A stretch of DNA of 64,000 nucleotides. Source: Caldifermentibacillus hisashii. GTDB taxonomy: Bacteria; Bacillota; Bacilli; Bacillales; Caldibacillaceae. Positions within the stretch are counted from its first letter, which is position 1, and the number at the start of each line of letters is the position of its first letter. The DNA lies in the NCBI RefSeq assembly GCF_027568575.1, contig NZ_JANUVP010000001.1; one strand, 5' to 3'. Below, piece by piece: positions 8,632-17,371 of the stretch. The position numbers and the translations under genes are program-made. The notes below the pieces were generated by a model. It was given only the letters and a program-made list of their open reading frames with translations, did not search any database and was not told the DNA's origin.

Positions 8632-10113
8632 ATGAAAACAAGAGAAAATCTTTCATCATTAATTTTACTTTTTGGTGCAACCGGTGATTTGGCGAAAAGA
8701 AAATTATATCCTTCACTATATAACCTTTTTCGTAAAGGGAATTTATCGAATCGTTTTGCCGTCGTAGGTGTAGCGAGACGTTTAAAGGATGACGGCGAAT
8801 TTCGTAATTGGGTGAGAGATTCCGTCACTACTTTTGGCGAAAAGGCGGACAATTTGGAAGAGTTTATCTCCCACTTCTATTATCAATCGCATGATGTCAA
8901 TGATTCAGAATCGTACAAGCAATTAAAAGAACTGGTGGACCGGCTTGATCATACTTATCAACTGGAAGGAAATCGAATTTTTTATTTAGCGATGTCGCCT
9001 GAGTTCTTTGGTACGGTTGCTGAGCATTTAAGGGAAGACGGGTTGACTAATACGAACGGTTTTAAACGATTGGTCATTGAAAAACCATTTGGGCATGACT
9101 TAGCTTCAGCGATTGAACTTAATAAACGGATACGCTCGGCTTTTAAAGAAGATGAAGTTTATCGGATCGACCATTATTTAGGAAAAGAAATGGTACAAAA
9201 TATCGAAGTCATCCGATTTGCCAATGCTATTTTTGAACCTTTATGGAACAATCGTTATATATCTAATATTCAAGTGACTTCCAGCGAAACTCTCGGCGTG
9301 GAAGAACGGGCAAGATACTATGATAAAAGCGGGGCCATTCGGGATATGGTACAAAACCATATGTTACAAATCGTCTCTCTTCTTGCCATGGAACCGCCAA
9401 TCCGGTTGACCACCGATGAAATCCGCAGTGAAAAGGTGAAAGTGTTACGGGCATTGCGACCAGTGGAAGGAGAAGCAGTCCATGACTATTTTGTCAGGGG
9501 ACAATATGGAGAAGGGATCATGAATGGCACAAAGGTTCCGGCTTATCGTGATGAACCGAATGTACCGAAAGATTCGAATACAGAAACTTTTGTTGCCGGT
9601 AAATTTCTCATTGATAATTTTCGCTGGGCAGGTGTTCCATTTTATATCCGAACCGGCAAACGGATGGCTACGAAATCCACCAACATCATCGTTCAATTTA
9701 AAGATATACCGATGAATTTATATTATAAAAACGGTTCGACTTTAAATCCAAATTTACTTGTCATTCACGTACAACCTGATGAAGGTATTACATTACATTT
9801 AAATGTGAAAAAGACCGGAGAAGTACTGGGAACTACGCCGGTGAAGCTGAATTTTTCAACCAAAAGCATTGATGGTATTAATACACCGGAAGCTTACGAA
9901 AAATTGTTGTATGACTGCTTGCGCGGAGATGCGACGAATTTTACCCATTGGGATGAAGTTGCTTTATCATGGCGGTTTGTTGATAATATTTCAGAAGTTT
10001 GGACAAATGAACAAGCTGATTTTCCAAATTATGCTGCTGGCTCCATGGGTCCAAAAGCGGCAGAGGAGCTATTAGAAAAAGACGGATTCTTCTGGTGGCC
10101 GGTTAACTTTTGA
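8632..10113 (+). CDS. zwf: Glucose-6-phosphate 1-dehydrogenase
   Basis: Zwf oxidises glucose-6-phosphate to 6-phosphogluconolactone, the entry to the oxidative pentose phosphate pathway. The 493-aa protein has the nucleotide-binding LFGATGDLAKRKLYPS at the start and the active-site signature RIDHYLGKE near residue 180, with EKPFG before it. I chose the ATG at 8632 (MKTRENLSS) because GAGGG lies six bases upstream; an in-frame ATG at 8599 has no RBS. It is convergent with gndA, the third enzyme of the same pathway. Confidence 0.97.
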   Translation: MKTRENLSSLILLFGATGDLAKRKLYPSLYNLFRKGNLSNRFAVVGVARRLKDDGEFRNWVRDSVTTFGEKADNLEEFISHFYYQSHDVNDSESYKQLKELVDRLDHTYQLEGNRIFYLAMSPEFFGTVAEHLREDGLTNTNGFKRLVIEKPFGHDLASAIELNKRIRSAFKEDEVYRIDHYLGKEMVQNIEVIRFANAIFEPLWNNRYISNIQVTSSETLGVEERARYYDKSGAIRDMVQNHMLQIVSLLAMEPPIRLTTDEIRSEKVKVLRALRPVEGEAVHDYFVRGQYGEGIMNGTKVPAYRDEPNVPKDSNTETFVAGKFLIDNFRWAGVPFYIRTGKRMATKSTNIIVQFKDIPMNLYYKNGSTLNPNLLVIHVQPDEGITLHLNVKKTGEVLGTTPVKLNFSTKSIDGINTPEAYEKLLYDCLRGDATNFTHWDEVALSWRFVDNISEVWTNEQADFPNYAAGSMGPKAAEELLEKDGFFWWPVNF

Positions 10114-10120
10114 AAAACGA

Positions 10121-10165
10121 AAAAAAGGGGTGCGAACCGAATAGGTCCGTTCCCCCTTTTCTTTA
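10121..10165. terminator. Bidirectional terminator between zwf and gndA
   Basis: AAAAGGGG and CCCCTTTT form the outer stem, with GAAC/GTTC inside and a 3-base bulge. The T-rich tail CTTTTCTTTAT follows on the plus strand and seven Ts follow on the minus strand, so it can end both convergent transcripts. It overlaps the gndA stop codon. Confidence 0.75.
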
Positions 10166-11569
10166 TATCCATTTTGTATGGAAAATGCCTTCTTTGTCTA
10201 CCCGTTCATAGGTGTGGGCACCAAAGTAGTCGCGTTGGGCTTGCAAAAGATTGGCCGGTAAGTTTTTCGTCCGGTAGCTATCATAATAAGATAATGCAGC
10301 CGAAAAGCCCGGAACCGGAATACCATTCATAACCGCCGTGGCAATCACGTTTCGTAAAGAATCTTGATAACGATCAGCAATATCTTTAAAGTATGGATCC
10401 AATAGCAAGTTTTTCAACTGCGAATCACGATCATAGGCATCTTTTATTTTTTGTAAAAATTGGGCACGGATAATGCAACCGCCACGCCAGATCATTGCAA
10501 TTTCACCAAATTTTAAATCCCATCCGTATTCCTCGGAAGCCACCCGCATTTGCGCAAATCCTTGGGCATAGGAGCAAATTTTACTGAAATATAAAGCTTG
10601 GCGCACTTGTTCAATAAACTCTTTGCGATTTCCGCTAAATGCCCCGGATGTTGGGCCTGTTAAAATCTTACTTGCTTGAACACGTTCGTCCTTCATTGCC
10701 GAAATAAAACGGGCAAATACCGATTCTGTAATAATTGGCAGTGGAACACCTAAATCTAACGCATTTTGACTGGTCCATTTTCCTGTTCCTTTTTGACCGG
10801 CTTTATCTAAAATCATATCAACCAATGGTTTTCCTGTTTCTTCATCTATTTTTGTAAAAATATCTCTTGTAATTTCAATTAAATAACTGTCCAATTCGCC
10901 TTGGTTCCAATCGGAAAATACTTGATGTAATTCATCATTGGAGAGACCTAAAATATTTTTTAATAGAAAATAGGATTCCCCAATCAATTGCATATCTCCA
11001 TATTCGATGCCGTTATGAACCATTTTAACAAAATGCCCGGCGCCATCCGGACCGATATATGTACAGCAAGGATCCCCGTTAACTTTTGCGGAAATAGCTT
11101 GCAAAATCGGTGCGACTAAATCATATGCTTCTTTTTGTCCCCCTGGCATAATCGACGGGCCTTTTAACGCACCTTCTTCCCCGCCGGAAACACCGGTACC
11201 GATAAAGTGAAAACCTAAATCACTCAATTCTTTATTTCGACGGATGGTATCTTGAAAAAATGTATTACCGCCGTCAATTAAAATATCACCTTTTTCCAAA
11301 TGCGGCTTTAACTGTTCAATGGTCGCATCTGTTGCCGGACCGGCTTTAACCATTAACAAAATTTTACGTGGAGTTTCTAAAGATTGAACAAATTCTTCAA
11401 TACTATATGTTGGCACAATATTTTTTCCGGTTGCTTCTTGCATCATGGCATCCGTTTTTTCCCGTGAACGGTTAAAAACAGAAACCGTATATCCTCTTGA
11501 CTCAATATTAAATGCTAAATTTTTTCCCATAACGGCAAGCCCGACAACGCCGATTTGTTGTTTTGCCAT
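10163..11569 (-). CDS. gndA: 6-phosphogluconate dehydrogenase, decarboxylating
   Basis: GndA oxidatively decarboxylates 6-phosphogluconate to ribulose-5-phosphate. The 468-aa protein shows the Rossmann start IGVVGLAVMGKNLA with a following NR (NADP preference), the GTGVSGGEEGALKGP substrate-loop, the catalytic HNGIEYGDMQL segment and KGTGKWTSQNA. The ATG at 11569 follows the RBS AAAGGGTG; an upstream in-frame Met has no better site. It lies 22 bases after the polymerase gene. Confidence 0.97.
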   Translation of the reverse strand: MAKQQIGVVGLAVMGKNLAFNIESRGYTVSVFNRSREKTDAMMQEATGKNIVPTYSIEEFVQSLETPRKILLMVKAGPATDATIEQLKPHLEKGDILIDGGNTFFQDTIRRNKELSDLGFHFIGTGVSGGEEGALKGPSIMPGGQKEAYDLVAPILQAISAKVNGDPCCTYIGPDGAGHFVKMVHNGIEYGDMQLIGESYFLLKNILGLSNDELHQVFSDWNQGELDSYLIEITRDIFTKIDEETGKPLVDMILDKAGQKGTGKWTSQNALDLGVPLPIITESVFARFISAMKDERVQASKILTGPTSGAFSGNRKEFIEQVRQALYFSKICSYAQGFAQMRVASEEYGWDLKFGEIAMIWRGGCIIRAQFLQKIKDAYDRDSQLKNLLLDPYFKDIADRYQDSLRNVIATAVMNGIPVPGFSAALSYYDSYRTKNLPANLLQAQRDYFGAHTYERVDKEGIFHTKWI

Positions 11570-11591
11570 GTTGATACACCCTTTCCTGTTA

Positions 11592-12839
11592 TTATTCATC
11601 ATCTTCTAAAAGAAAATCTTTATTAAAACTTGTATCCGTGTGTCCTTCTTTGTGAGAAGTTTTCAAACCTTTTTTAATAATATCTTCTCCAAATTTTTTG
11701 CGTAAATGATCAATTGCCTCTAGTAAAGGTTCTTCTTTTGCATCCTTTTCATATGTAAATAGATCCAATTGTTTATACGCATATTTTTCGTCAACTAGAT
11801 CATTTCCTGTAATTCCTAACAGTCGAACAGGCGTCCCGTTCCAATTTTTCAAAAAAATCGATTTTGCTTGCTGATAGATGTCCATCTCTTCTTGAATAGG
11901 ATTTCCCAATTTTTTGCTCCTAGTCAATGTCGTTCGGTCTTTGTAGCGAATCGTCACGGCAATATTGGTCGTATAAACTTCCTTATTTTTCAAACGGGCG
12001 GATACCGTTTGAGCCAGCTTTTGTAAAACAGTGAGCAAATTATTTTGCGAACTGATATCCCTGGGCAATGTTGTTGAATTCCCGATGCTTTTAAAGTCAT
12101 AAATACTTTCGGGGTCGACACGTCTATGATCGATTCCATTGGCTCGCTCTTTTAAACGAATCCCATTAATCCCCAATAATTTTTGAAGTTGGTGTTCATC
12201 TCCTTGAGCTAAATCTCCAATCGTCTCCATACCTATCGTATGTAATTTTTCGGCCGTTTTGGCTCCGACCCCATGCATTTCACTTACCGGCATCGGCCAT
12301 AAAATCTTTTGAACATCCCGCTTGCGTAAGATTGTAATACCGAGTGGCTTTTTCATATCAGAAGCCATTTTTGCCAAAAATTTATTAGGTGCAATCCCAA
12401 TGCTGCACGGTAAATTCATTTCTTGTAAAAGGCGGTTTTGAATCGATTGGGCAATTTTTAGCGGGTGATCCGTGACATATTCAGTGATGTCTAAATACCC
12501 TTCGTCAATGGAGACCGGCTCAACAATACTGGTATATTCCCGCAATATTTGAAACATCCTTGTTGAAGCTTTCCGATACTGGTCAAAGTTCGGTGCTTTC
12601 ACAATGAGCTCAGGACAAAGTTTTTTTGCTTGCCACAAAGGCATCGTTGTCTTGACGCCAAGCTTTCTCGCTTCATAACTGCATGTAACAATAATCCCAC
12701 GCCGCTCTTTTGGGTTTCCGGCAATGGCGAGCGGCTTCCCTTTTAATGATGGATTTAAAGATATTTCAACCGAGGCGTAGAAACTGTTCATATCGACATG
12801 GAAAATAATTCTGCCTTTCTCACCTTTTTTTTCGCTCAT
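11592..12839 (-). CDS. polY1: Y-family DNA polymerase IV (YqjH/DinB type)
   Basis: An error-prone translesion polymerase of 415 residues. Motif FHVDMNSFYASVE near the start supplies the first metal aspartate, and SIDEGYLDIT (about residue 100) the catalytic Asp-Glu pair; a helix-hairpin-helix region (GVGAKTAEKL) and a little-finger domain follow. Near the C-terminus, KQLDLFTYE is a good beta-clamp-binding motif. I chose the ATG of MSEKKGE because AAAGGTGAT lies seven bases upstream; a GTG four codons earlier falls inside that RBS. Position next to gndA matches B. subtilis yqjH. Confidence 0.93.
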   Translation of the reverse strand: MSEKKGEKGRIIFHVDMNSFYASVEISLNPSLKGKPLAIAGNPKERRGIIVTCSYEARKLGVKTTMPLWQAKKLCPELIVKAPNFDQYRKASTRMFQILREYTSIVEPVSIDEGYLDITEYVTDHPLKIAQSIQNRLLQEMNLPCSIGIAPNKFLAKMASDMKKPLGITILRKRDVQKILWPMPVSEMHGVGAKTAEKLHTIGMETIGDLAQGDEHQLQKLLGINGIRLKERANGIDHRRVDPESIYDFKSIGNSTTLPRDISSQNNLLTVLQKLAQTVSARLKNKEVYTTNIAVTIRYKDRTTLTRSKKLGNPIQEEMDIYQQAKSIFLKNWNGTPVRLLGITGNDLVDEKYAYKQLDLFTYEKDAKEEPLLEAIDHLRKKFGEDIIKKGLKTSHKEGHTDTSFNKDFLLEDDE

Positions 12840-13007
12840 GCTCGAAATCACCTTTTTCCACCTGCATTCAGGCCGGATATTGATATTCCATCCACCGTGC
12901 CGCTTGTCCCTTCAATAATCGGTATGTGCAACACCTTACCGGGAATCAATTATTTTGCCTTCGCAGCTACTCGATTTTCCAAGTTGATATAAATGTGAAA
13001 TACCCTA

Positions 13008-13487
13008 TCAGGATTCGGTTATCTTTGCCTGTTCCTCCATATACGCTTGAATTTCTCTAATTCCGTCTAAACTGTTGATCATTCGGTTCGGATCAATTAG
13101 CGTAATGAGGCGATTATCCAAGTTGATTACACCGGTAAAACAAGAAGTTTTTTGATAGGCAAACAAGCCGACTTGTTTAATCGAATCGGTACTTACTTCA
13201 ATTAATTCTTTTGCCTCACCTACAAGCAAAGCTAACTTTAATATTCCGGTTTTTAAAACAATCAATCTTGTCATTTCATGTAAAGCTTCATCGGTTCCAT
13301 ATAAAACATGATGCAAGTCAACAACCGGTACAAGTTCTCCTCTTACCTTTACCAAACCTTTAATAAAATTCGGCAGTTGTGGCACCGGCGTTATTTTTTC
13401 CGGTTTTTCAATGGAAATAACATGGTCGACATCAATCGCATACTCTTCATTCTTCTCTTTAAAAATAACGACTTTGACTGTGTCCAA
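13008..13487 (-). CDS. CheW-like domain protein (orphan)
   Basis: A protein of about 159 residues made of one CheW-like domain: VIFKEKNEEYAIDVDHVISI opens it, then VPQLPNFIKGLVKVRGELVPVVDLHHVL, the classic CheW adaptor motif, with a second-half SFTGVINLDNRLITLID-like region (here TGVINLDNRLITLIDPNR). CheW proteins couple chemoreceptors to CheA; no other chemotaxis gene is nearby and there is no CheV receiver domain, so the partner is unknown. I favour TTG 13487 because AAGGTGGTGA lies five bases upstream; an earlier GTG at 13526 would add 13 residues. Confidence 0.8.
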   Translation of the reverse strand: MDTVKVVIFKEKNEEYAIDVDHVISIEKPEKITPVPQLPNFIKGLVKVRGELVPVVDLHHVLYGTDEALHEMTRLIVLKTGILKLALLVGEAKELIEVSTDSIKQVGLFAYQKTSCFTGVINLDNRLITLIDPNRMINSLDGIREIQAYMEEQAKITES

Positions 13488-13532
13488 ATAACTCACCACC
13501 TTCATGATAAATCCGCTAAAACTCACTTGCTC

Positions 13533-14657
13533 CTAAGACTGTTTATTTACTGTATCGACAATGGCAACAACCAGTTCAGCCAACTTATTAAGTTCTGCAA
13601 TCGGCATTCTTTCTTTTGTCGTATGAATTTCTTCATAACCTACCCCAAGAACAACAGTAGGTATTCCCATGCCTGCGATTACATTGGCATCACTACCGCC
13701 GCCGCTTTTTATGAGTTTGCTGTTACGACCAATCTTTTCTGCCGCCTTACTTGCTATTTTGACAACGACATCGTCCGGTCCGTATTTGAAAGACGGATAC
13801 ATCACTTTTATTTCTACATCGGCTGTTGCTCCCATTTCACGAGCTGCCTCCGTAAAGGCATGTTTCATTTTGTCAAGCTGGACATTTAATTTTTCATTTG
13901 AAAGAGAGCGAGCCTCTGCAAAGACATACGCTTTTTCACAGACAATATTGGTTGCTTGCCCGCCTTCAAAACGACCGATATTTGCCGTCGTTTCTTCATC
14001 GATGCGACCCAGCGGCATTTTGGAAATTGCTTTTGCCGCAACCGTTATCGCGGAAACCCCTTTTTCCGGAGCAACACCGGCATGAGCACTCTTCCCGGTA
14101 ATTGTCGCATTGATTTTTGCTTGCGTAGGTGCTGCTATTACAATTGTACCTACTTCTCCGTCGCTATCAAGAGCAAATCCGTATTTTGCATGAATTTTAG
14201 AAGAATCCAGTGCTTTTGCTCCTACTAATCCGGACTCTTCACCAACTGTAATAATGAATTGAAGATCACCGTGTTCGATATTATCTTCTTTTAAAACACG
14301 GATGGCTTCAAACATTGCGGCAATGCCCGCTTTGTCATCTGCCCCGAGAATCGTTGTTCCGTCCGTGACCACATAGCCGTTTTCAATAGTAGGTTTCACT
14401 CCTTTTCCCGGAACAACGGTATCCATATGGGAAGTAAAGTAAATTGGATCGCTTGCACGGTTTGTCCCTTTTAATGTGCAAATTAAATTTCCTGCACCAT
14501 GCCCGGTTTGTTCCATTGTTTGATCTTCATAAACTTCCAAACCAAGTTTTGCAAATTTTTGTTTTAAAATCTTGGCAATTTCGCCTTCATGCTTGGTTTC
14601 AGAATCGATCCGGACAAGTTCGAGAAACTCTTCCAGCAATCTATTTTCATTAATCAT
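13533..14657 (-). CDS. M20B family peptidase (tripeptidase, YqjE-like)
   Basis: A 374-aa zinc aminopeptidase of the peptidase T family. The metal-binding motif YFTSHMDTVVPG (first His-Asp), ILGADDKAGIA (bridging Asp), the catalytic EES in TVGEESGLVGA, a later ALDSDG, and GGGSDANV near the end are visible, with the dimerisation lid domain between. The start ATG at 14657 has GGAGGG six bases upstream. It probably trims tripeptides in the cytoplasm. B. subtilis YqjE occupies the corresponding place beside the carboxyltransferase gene. Confidence 0.9.
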   Translation of the reverse strand: MINENRLLEEFLELVRIDSETKHEGEIAKILKQKFAKLGLEVYEDQTMEQTGHGAGNLICTLKGTNRASDPIYFTSHMDTVVPGKGVKPTIENGYVVTDGTTILGADDKAGIAAMFEAIRVLKEDNIEHGDLQFIITVGEESGLVGAKALDSSKIHAKYGFALDSDGEVGTIVIAAPTQAKINATITGKSAHAGVAPEKGVSAITVAAKAISKMPLGRIDEETTANIGRFEGGQATNIVCEKAYVFAEARSLSNEKLNVQLDKMKHAFTEAAREMGATADVEIKVMYPSFKYGPDDVVVKIASKAAEKIGRNSKLIKSGGGSDANVIAGMGIPTVVLGVGYEEIHTTKERMPIAELNKLAELVVAIVDTVNKQS

Positions 14658-14805
14658 TTTCAACCCTCCAGTCTACATATTTATAAGTATACCCCTATTT
14701 AACCGGTTCCTTCAATTTTTTCTTTTTCAGTTTTTTAGACTAGGAGGGACAAGTCCCGGTTTCAATGAATCTTGTCAAATATTTCTTTCCAGTCATTTTG
14801 TACTT

Positions 14806-14914
14806 CTAAAGAAAACTCGGCGATTGCCGAGCTTTTGGCGAGAGCAGAGCCGCAAGAGCACTTATGCGTTAGGAAAGTAGAAATTGGAAAATTTATACTT
14901 TCCTATTAGCTAAA
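14806..14914. repeat. Dispersed hairpin repeat, copy R1
   Basis: The head AAAGAAAACTCGG, a hairpin CTCGGC-GATT-GCCGAG (14816-14831), then GGCGAGAGCAGAGCCGCAAG and a second perfect 9-bp hairpin AGGAAAGTA/TACTTTCCT (14871-14904), ending CTATTAGCTAAA. The head and GAGCCGCAAGAGCACTTAT recur in R2, and the tail recurs in R3. Compared with R2 and R3 the first stem differs by paired changes. It lacks an open frame. It lies directly past the terminator of the upstream minus-strand gene. Confidence 0.75.
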
Positions 14915-14967
14915 GAAAGGACGATATTTCCGACAAGGATGAAGCCCACTTGTCATAAATATCGTCC
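14915..14967 (-). terminator. Terminator of the carboxyltransferase gene
   Basis: GGACGATATTT (14919-14929) pairs perfectly with AAATATCGTCC (14957-14967), with an inner GACAAG/CTTGTC stem. On the minus strand it is followed by TTTCTTTA. It starts 19 bases after the stop codon. Confidence 0.8.
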
Positions 14968-14985
14968 ACTTCTATAACGGATTAA

Positions 14986-16539
14986 TTATAATGGAATATT
15001 TCCATGTTTCTTTTTCGGTCGTTCTTCTTTTTTCGTTTGCAGCATGTCCAATGCTTGAATGAGTTTGATTCTCGTTTCACGGGGATCAATGACATCATCG
15101 ACCATTCCCATTTTTGCCGCTACATATGGATTGGCGAATTTGTCTTTATATTCCTGAATTTTTTGGCTGCGAACCGCTTCCGGATCGGCACTGTTCTGAA
15201 TTTCTTTGGCAAAAATAATATTTGCTGCACCCTCGGGACCCATAACAGCAATTTCCGCATTTGGCCAGGCAAAAACAAGATCGGCTCCAATCGATTTACT
15301 GTTTAAAGCAACATAAGCACCGCCATATGCTTTGCGGGTAATTATCGTTATTTTTGGTACCGTTGCTTCCGAATACGCATATAAAATTTTTGCCCCATGG
15401 CGAATAATTCCGCCGTGCTCTTGTTTGACGCCCGGGAAAAATCCGGTCACATCTTCAAAGGTGATGAGCGGTATATTGAAAGAATCACAAAAGCGGATAA
15501 AGCGGGCGGCCTTGTCGGATGAATCAATATCAAGTCCGCCAGCCATAAATTTTGGCTGATTGCATATCAGACCGACAACTTCCCCTTTAATCCGGCCAAA
15601 ACCGATTACGATATTTTTAGCAAAATCTTTCTGAACTTCAAAAAATGAATCTTCATCCACTACTTGTTCAACCACTTTTTTCATATCATACGGACGAACT
15701 GTATCAAAAGGAACAATTTCCGCCAAATCCGGTCGATAGTCGTCATCCTTTGCCAATTCTCGCCGTGGCGGTTTTTCAGTATTGTTGGCCGGCAAATACG
15801 AAAGCAGTTCCCTTACCATATAAAGAGCTTCTTCCTCTGTCTTTGCCTGAAAATGGCTATTGCCGCTAATCGAACTATGTACATGTGCGCCGCCTAAATT
15901 TTCCGCAGTTATTTGCTCACCGGTTACCGTTTCAATGACTTTTGGACCGGTAATAAACATTTGACTCGTTTTTTCGACCATAATAACAAAATCCGTAATT
16001 GCCGGCGAATACACAGCACCACCTGCACATGGCCCCATAATAACCGAAATTTGCGGGATGACACCGGAGTAAATGGCATTACGATAAAAAACATGTCCAT
16101 ATCCGTCAAGGGAAATAACCCCTTCTTGTATTCTCGCACCACCCGAATCATTGAGTCCAATAATCGGAACACCGTTTTTGGCAGCTAAATCCATAACATT
16201 GGCAATTTTCTTGGCGTGCATCTCACCCAAAGCCCCGCCGAATACGGTAAAATCTTGGGAAAATAAATAAACCGGTCGACCGTGAATTTTTGCAAACCCG
16301 GTAACCACCCCATCTCCGGGCCCTTTCGGTAAATCCGGTGAACGATGTTCCATGAAGGGATTTATTTCAACAAAAGACCCTTCATCCACTAATATATCAA
16401 TCCGCTCCCGGGCAGTCATTTTTCCTTTCTCGTGTTGCCGATCAATTTTATCTTCTCCGCCCCCAAGTTCAACTTCCCGTCTTTTATCATACAATTCATG
16501 GATCTTATCATAAATATCCAATTTTTTTGTGTCTATCAT
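14986..16539 (-). CDS. Acyl-CoA carboxyltransferase (propionyl-CoA carboxylase beta / methylmalonyl-CoA decarboxylase alpha)
   Basis: A 517-aa carboxyltransferase of the PccB/MmdA (B. subtilis YqjD) family. Two crotonase-like halves are seen: the acyl-CoA site GLNDSGGARIQEGV and MGPCAGGAVYSPA in the N-terminal half, and the carboxybiotin site TGFFPGVKQEHGGIIRHGAK and KAYGGAYVALNSK in the C-terminal half. It would join propionyl-CoA and methylmalonyl-CoA. No biotin carboxylase or carrier gene is adjacent, so partner subunits must come from elsewhere (accB/accC lie 31 kb away). Start at 16539 (MIDTKK) follows AAAGGGGAG; it is 42 bases after the epimerase gene. Confidence 0.88.
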   Translation of the reverse strand: MIDTKKLDIYDKIHELYDKRREVELGGGEDKIDRQHEKGKMTARERIDILVDEGSFVEINPFMEHRSPDLPKGPGDGVVTGFAKIHGRPVYLFSQDFTVFGGALGEMHAKKIANVMDLAAKNGVPIIGLNDSGGARIQEGVISLDGYGHVFYRNAIYSGVIPQISVIMGPCAGGAVYSPAITDFVIMVEKTSQMFITGPKVIETVTGEQITAENLGGAHVHSSISGNSHFQAKTEEEALYMVRELLSYLPANNTEKPPRRELAKDDDYRPDLAEIVPFDTVRPYDMKKVVEQVVDEDSFFEVQKDFAKNIVIGFGRIKGEVVGLICNQPKFMAGGLDIDSSDKAARFIRFCDSFNIPLITFEDVTGFFPGVKQEHGGIIRHGAKILYAYSEATVPKITIITRKAYGGAYVALNSKSIGADLVFAWPNAEIAVMGPEGAANIIFAKEIQNSADPEAVRSQKIQEYKDKFANPYVAAKMGMVDDVIDPRETRIKLIQALDMLQTKKEERPKKKHGNIPL

Positions 16540-16581
16540 TCGTTTCTCCCCTTTGTCCACAGTTGATAGATTATAGAAATT

Positions 16582-16989
16582 TTACTTTTGCTTTTGCTTT
16601 TGACATAATTCATATAAAACACCAAAAGTTGTCTTTGGATGAATAAATGCAACCAGTGCTCCCCCGGCACCGATTCGCGGCGTTTCATCGATGAGCCGTA
16701 CCCCTTGTGATGCCAAATTTTCCAGTTCTTGATAAATATCGTCGGTTTTAAAAGCAATATGATGAATACCTTCCCCTTTTTTATCAAGAAATTTTTTAAT
16801 CGTACTGTCATCACTGGTCGGTTCGAGTAATTCAATTTTACTGTTATTCACATCAATGAATGCGACTTTCACTTTTTGTGATTCGACAACCTCTGTTTTT
16901 ATATGGCTTAATTGAAATGTACCCGTATATAGCGGAAGTGCCTTCTCCAATGAATGAACCGCAATCCCGATATGGTCAATACCTTTCAA
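16582..16989 (-). CDS. mce: Methylmalonyl-CoA epimerase
   Basis: A 135-aa vicinal oxygen chelate (glyoxalase-fold) protein that interconverts (S)- and (R)-methylmalonyl-CoA. IDHIGIAVHSLEKAL gives the first metal histidine, IELLEP an acidic ligand, GEGIHHIAFKTDD the second histidine, and GVLYELCQ the terminal glutamate. Start is TTG 16989 with GGGGAGGAAACGGT just upstream; longer in-frame starts have no RBS. It forms an operon with the carboxyltransferase gene and links it to the mutase genes upstream. Confidence 0.9.
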   Translation of the reverse strand: MKGIDHIGIAVHSLEKALPLYTGTFQLSHIKTEVVESQKVKVAFIDVNNSKIELLEPTSDDSTIKKFLDKKGEGIHHIAFKTDDIYQELENLASQGVRLIDETPRIGAGGALVAFIHPKTTFGVLYELCQKQKQK

Positions 16990-17143
16990 ACCGTTTCCTC
17001 CCCTCAAACGTAACCTATCATTGATAATGCAAACAGACCAATTTATACAGTGCAAACCGTTCAATCCCCATCGTTCAACCTTCGACTCATTGACTTTTTA
17101 TAACTATGAATCTCTAATTTTTTTAACAGGAAAAAGATAGGAC

Positions 17144-17172
17144 TTGTTTGAAAGCCATTCTCGCGATAAAAT
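17144..17172 (+). promoter_or_regulatory. Candidate sigma-A promoter of prli42
   Basis: TTGTTT (17144-17149), a 17-base spacer and TAAAAT (17167-17172) lie 30 bases before the Prli42 start. Each hexamer is a 4/6 to 5/6 match with ideal spacing. Confidence 0.5.
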
Positions 17173-17201
17173 AATGTCAATGAAAATAGAGTGGAGGTTG
17201 A

Positions 17202-17306
17202 ATGACTCCGATGGGAAATAAAAAAGTCCGGAAAATTATCGTTTACTTAATGATTATCGCCATGGTTTTGACTACGTTATTTACAGGACTTTCCATACTA
17301 TTCTAA
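17202..17306 (+). CDS. prli42: Stressosome-associated membrane miniprotein Prli42 (DUF4044)
   Basis: A 34-codon gene on the plus strand: MTPMGNKKVRKIIVYLMIIA, then about 14 more hydrophobic residues ending in LSILF. A short basic N-terminus (NKKVRK) followed by one transmembrane helix with YLMIIAMVLTT matches the Prli42 family of Firmicutes, which tethers the stressosome protein RsbR to the membrane in Listeria. GGAGG stands four bases before the first ATG; a second ATG three codons later is possible. A promoter lies upstream and a terminator downstream, so it is a monocistronic unit facing the L,D-transpeptidase gene. Its size makes it easy to overlook. Confidence 0.78.
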   Translation: MTPMGNKKVRKIIVYLMIIAMVLTTLFTGLSILF

Positions 17307-17329
17307 TTTGATTGTAAAAAAACATTAAT

Positions 17330-17371
17330 GGAAAAGGGAATTCCCGATTATGGAATTGCCCTTTTTTCTTT
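17330..17371. terminator. Bidirectional terminator between prli42 and L,D-transpeptidase gene
   Basis: AAAAGGG and CCCTTTT pair, then after one bulged G AATTCC and GGAATT pair, with a 7-base loop. T-rich runs follow on both strands. The minus-strand stop codon of the transpeptidase lies within it. Confidence 0.78.

Larger units (their letters stand above)
14658..14985. other. Intergenic region between mmdA-type gene and peptidase gene
   Basis: 328 bases without a gene. It holds the mmdA terminator (14915-14967) and repeat copy R1 (14806-14914); the remaining part before the peptidase start is AT-rich with a small GGGAC/GTCCC hairpin near 14748 and no credible open frame. Confidence 0.6.

Noticed and set aside
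13308..13889. Open frame of 193 codons on the plus strand
   Set aside because: It is antisense to the CheW-like and M20 peptidase genes, has no RBS, and its protein is low-complexity (His/Phe/Asn-rich) as expected from an antisense reading of real codons.
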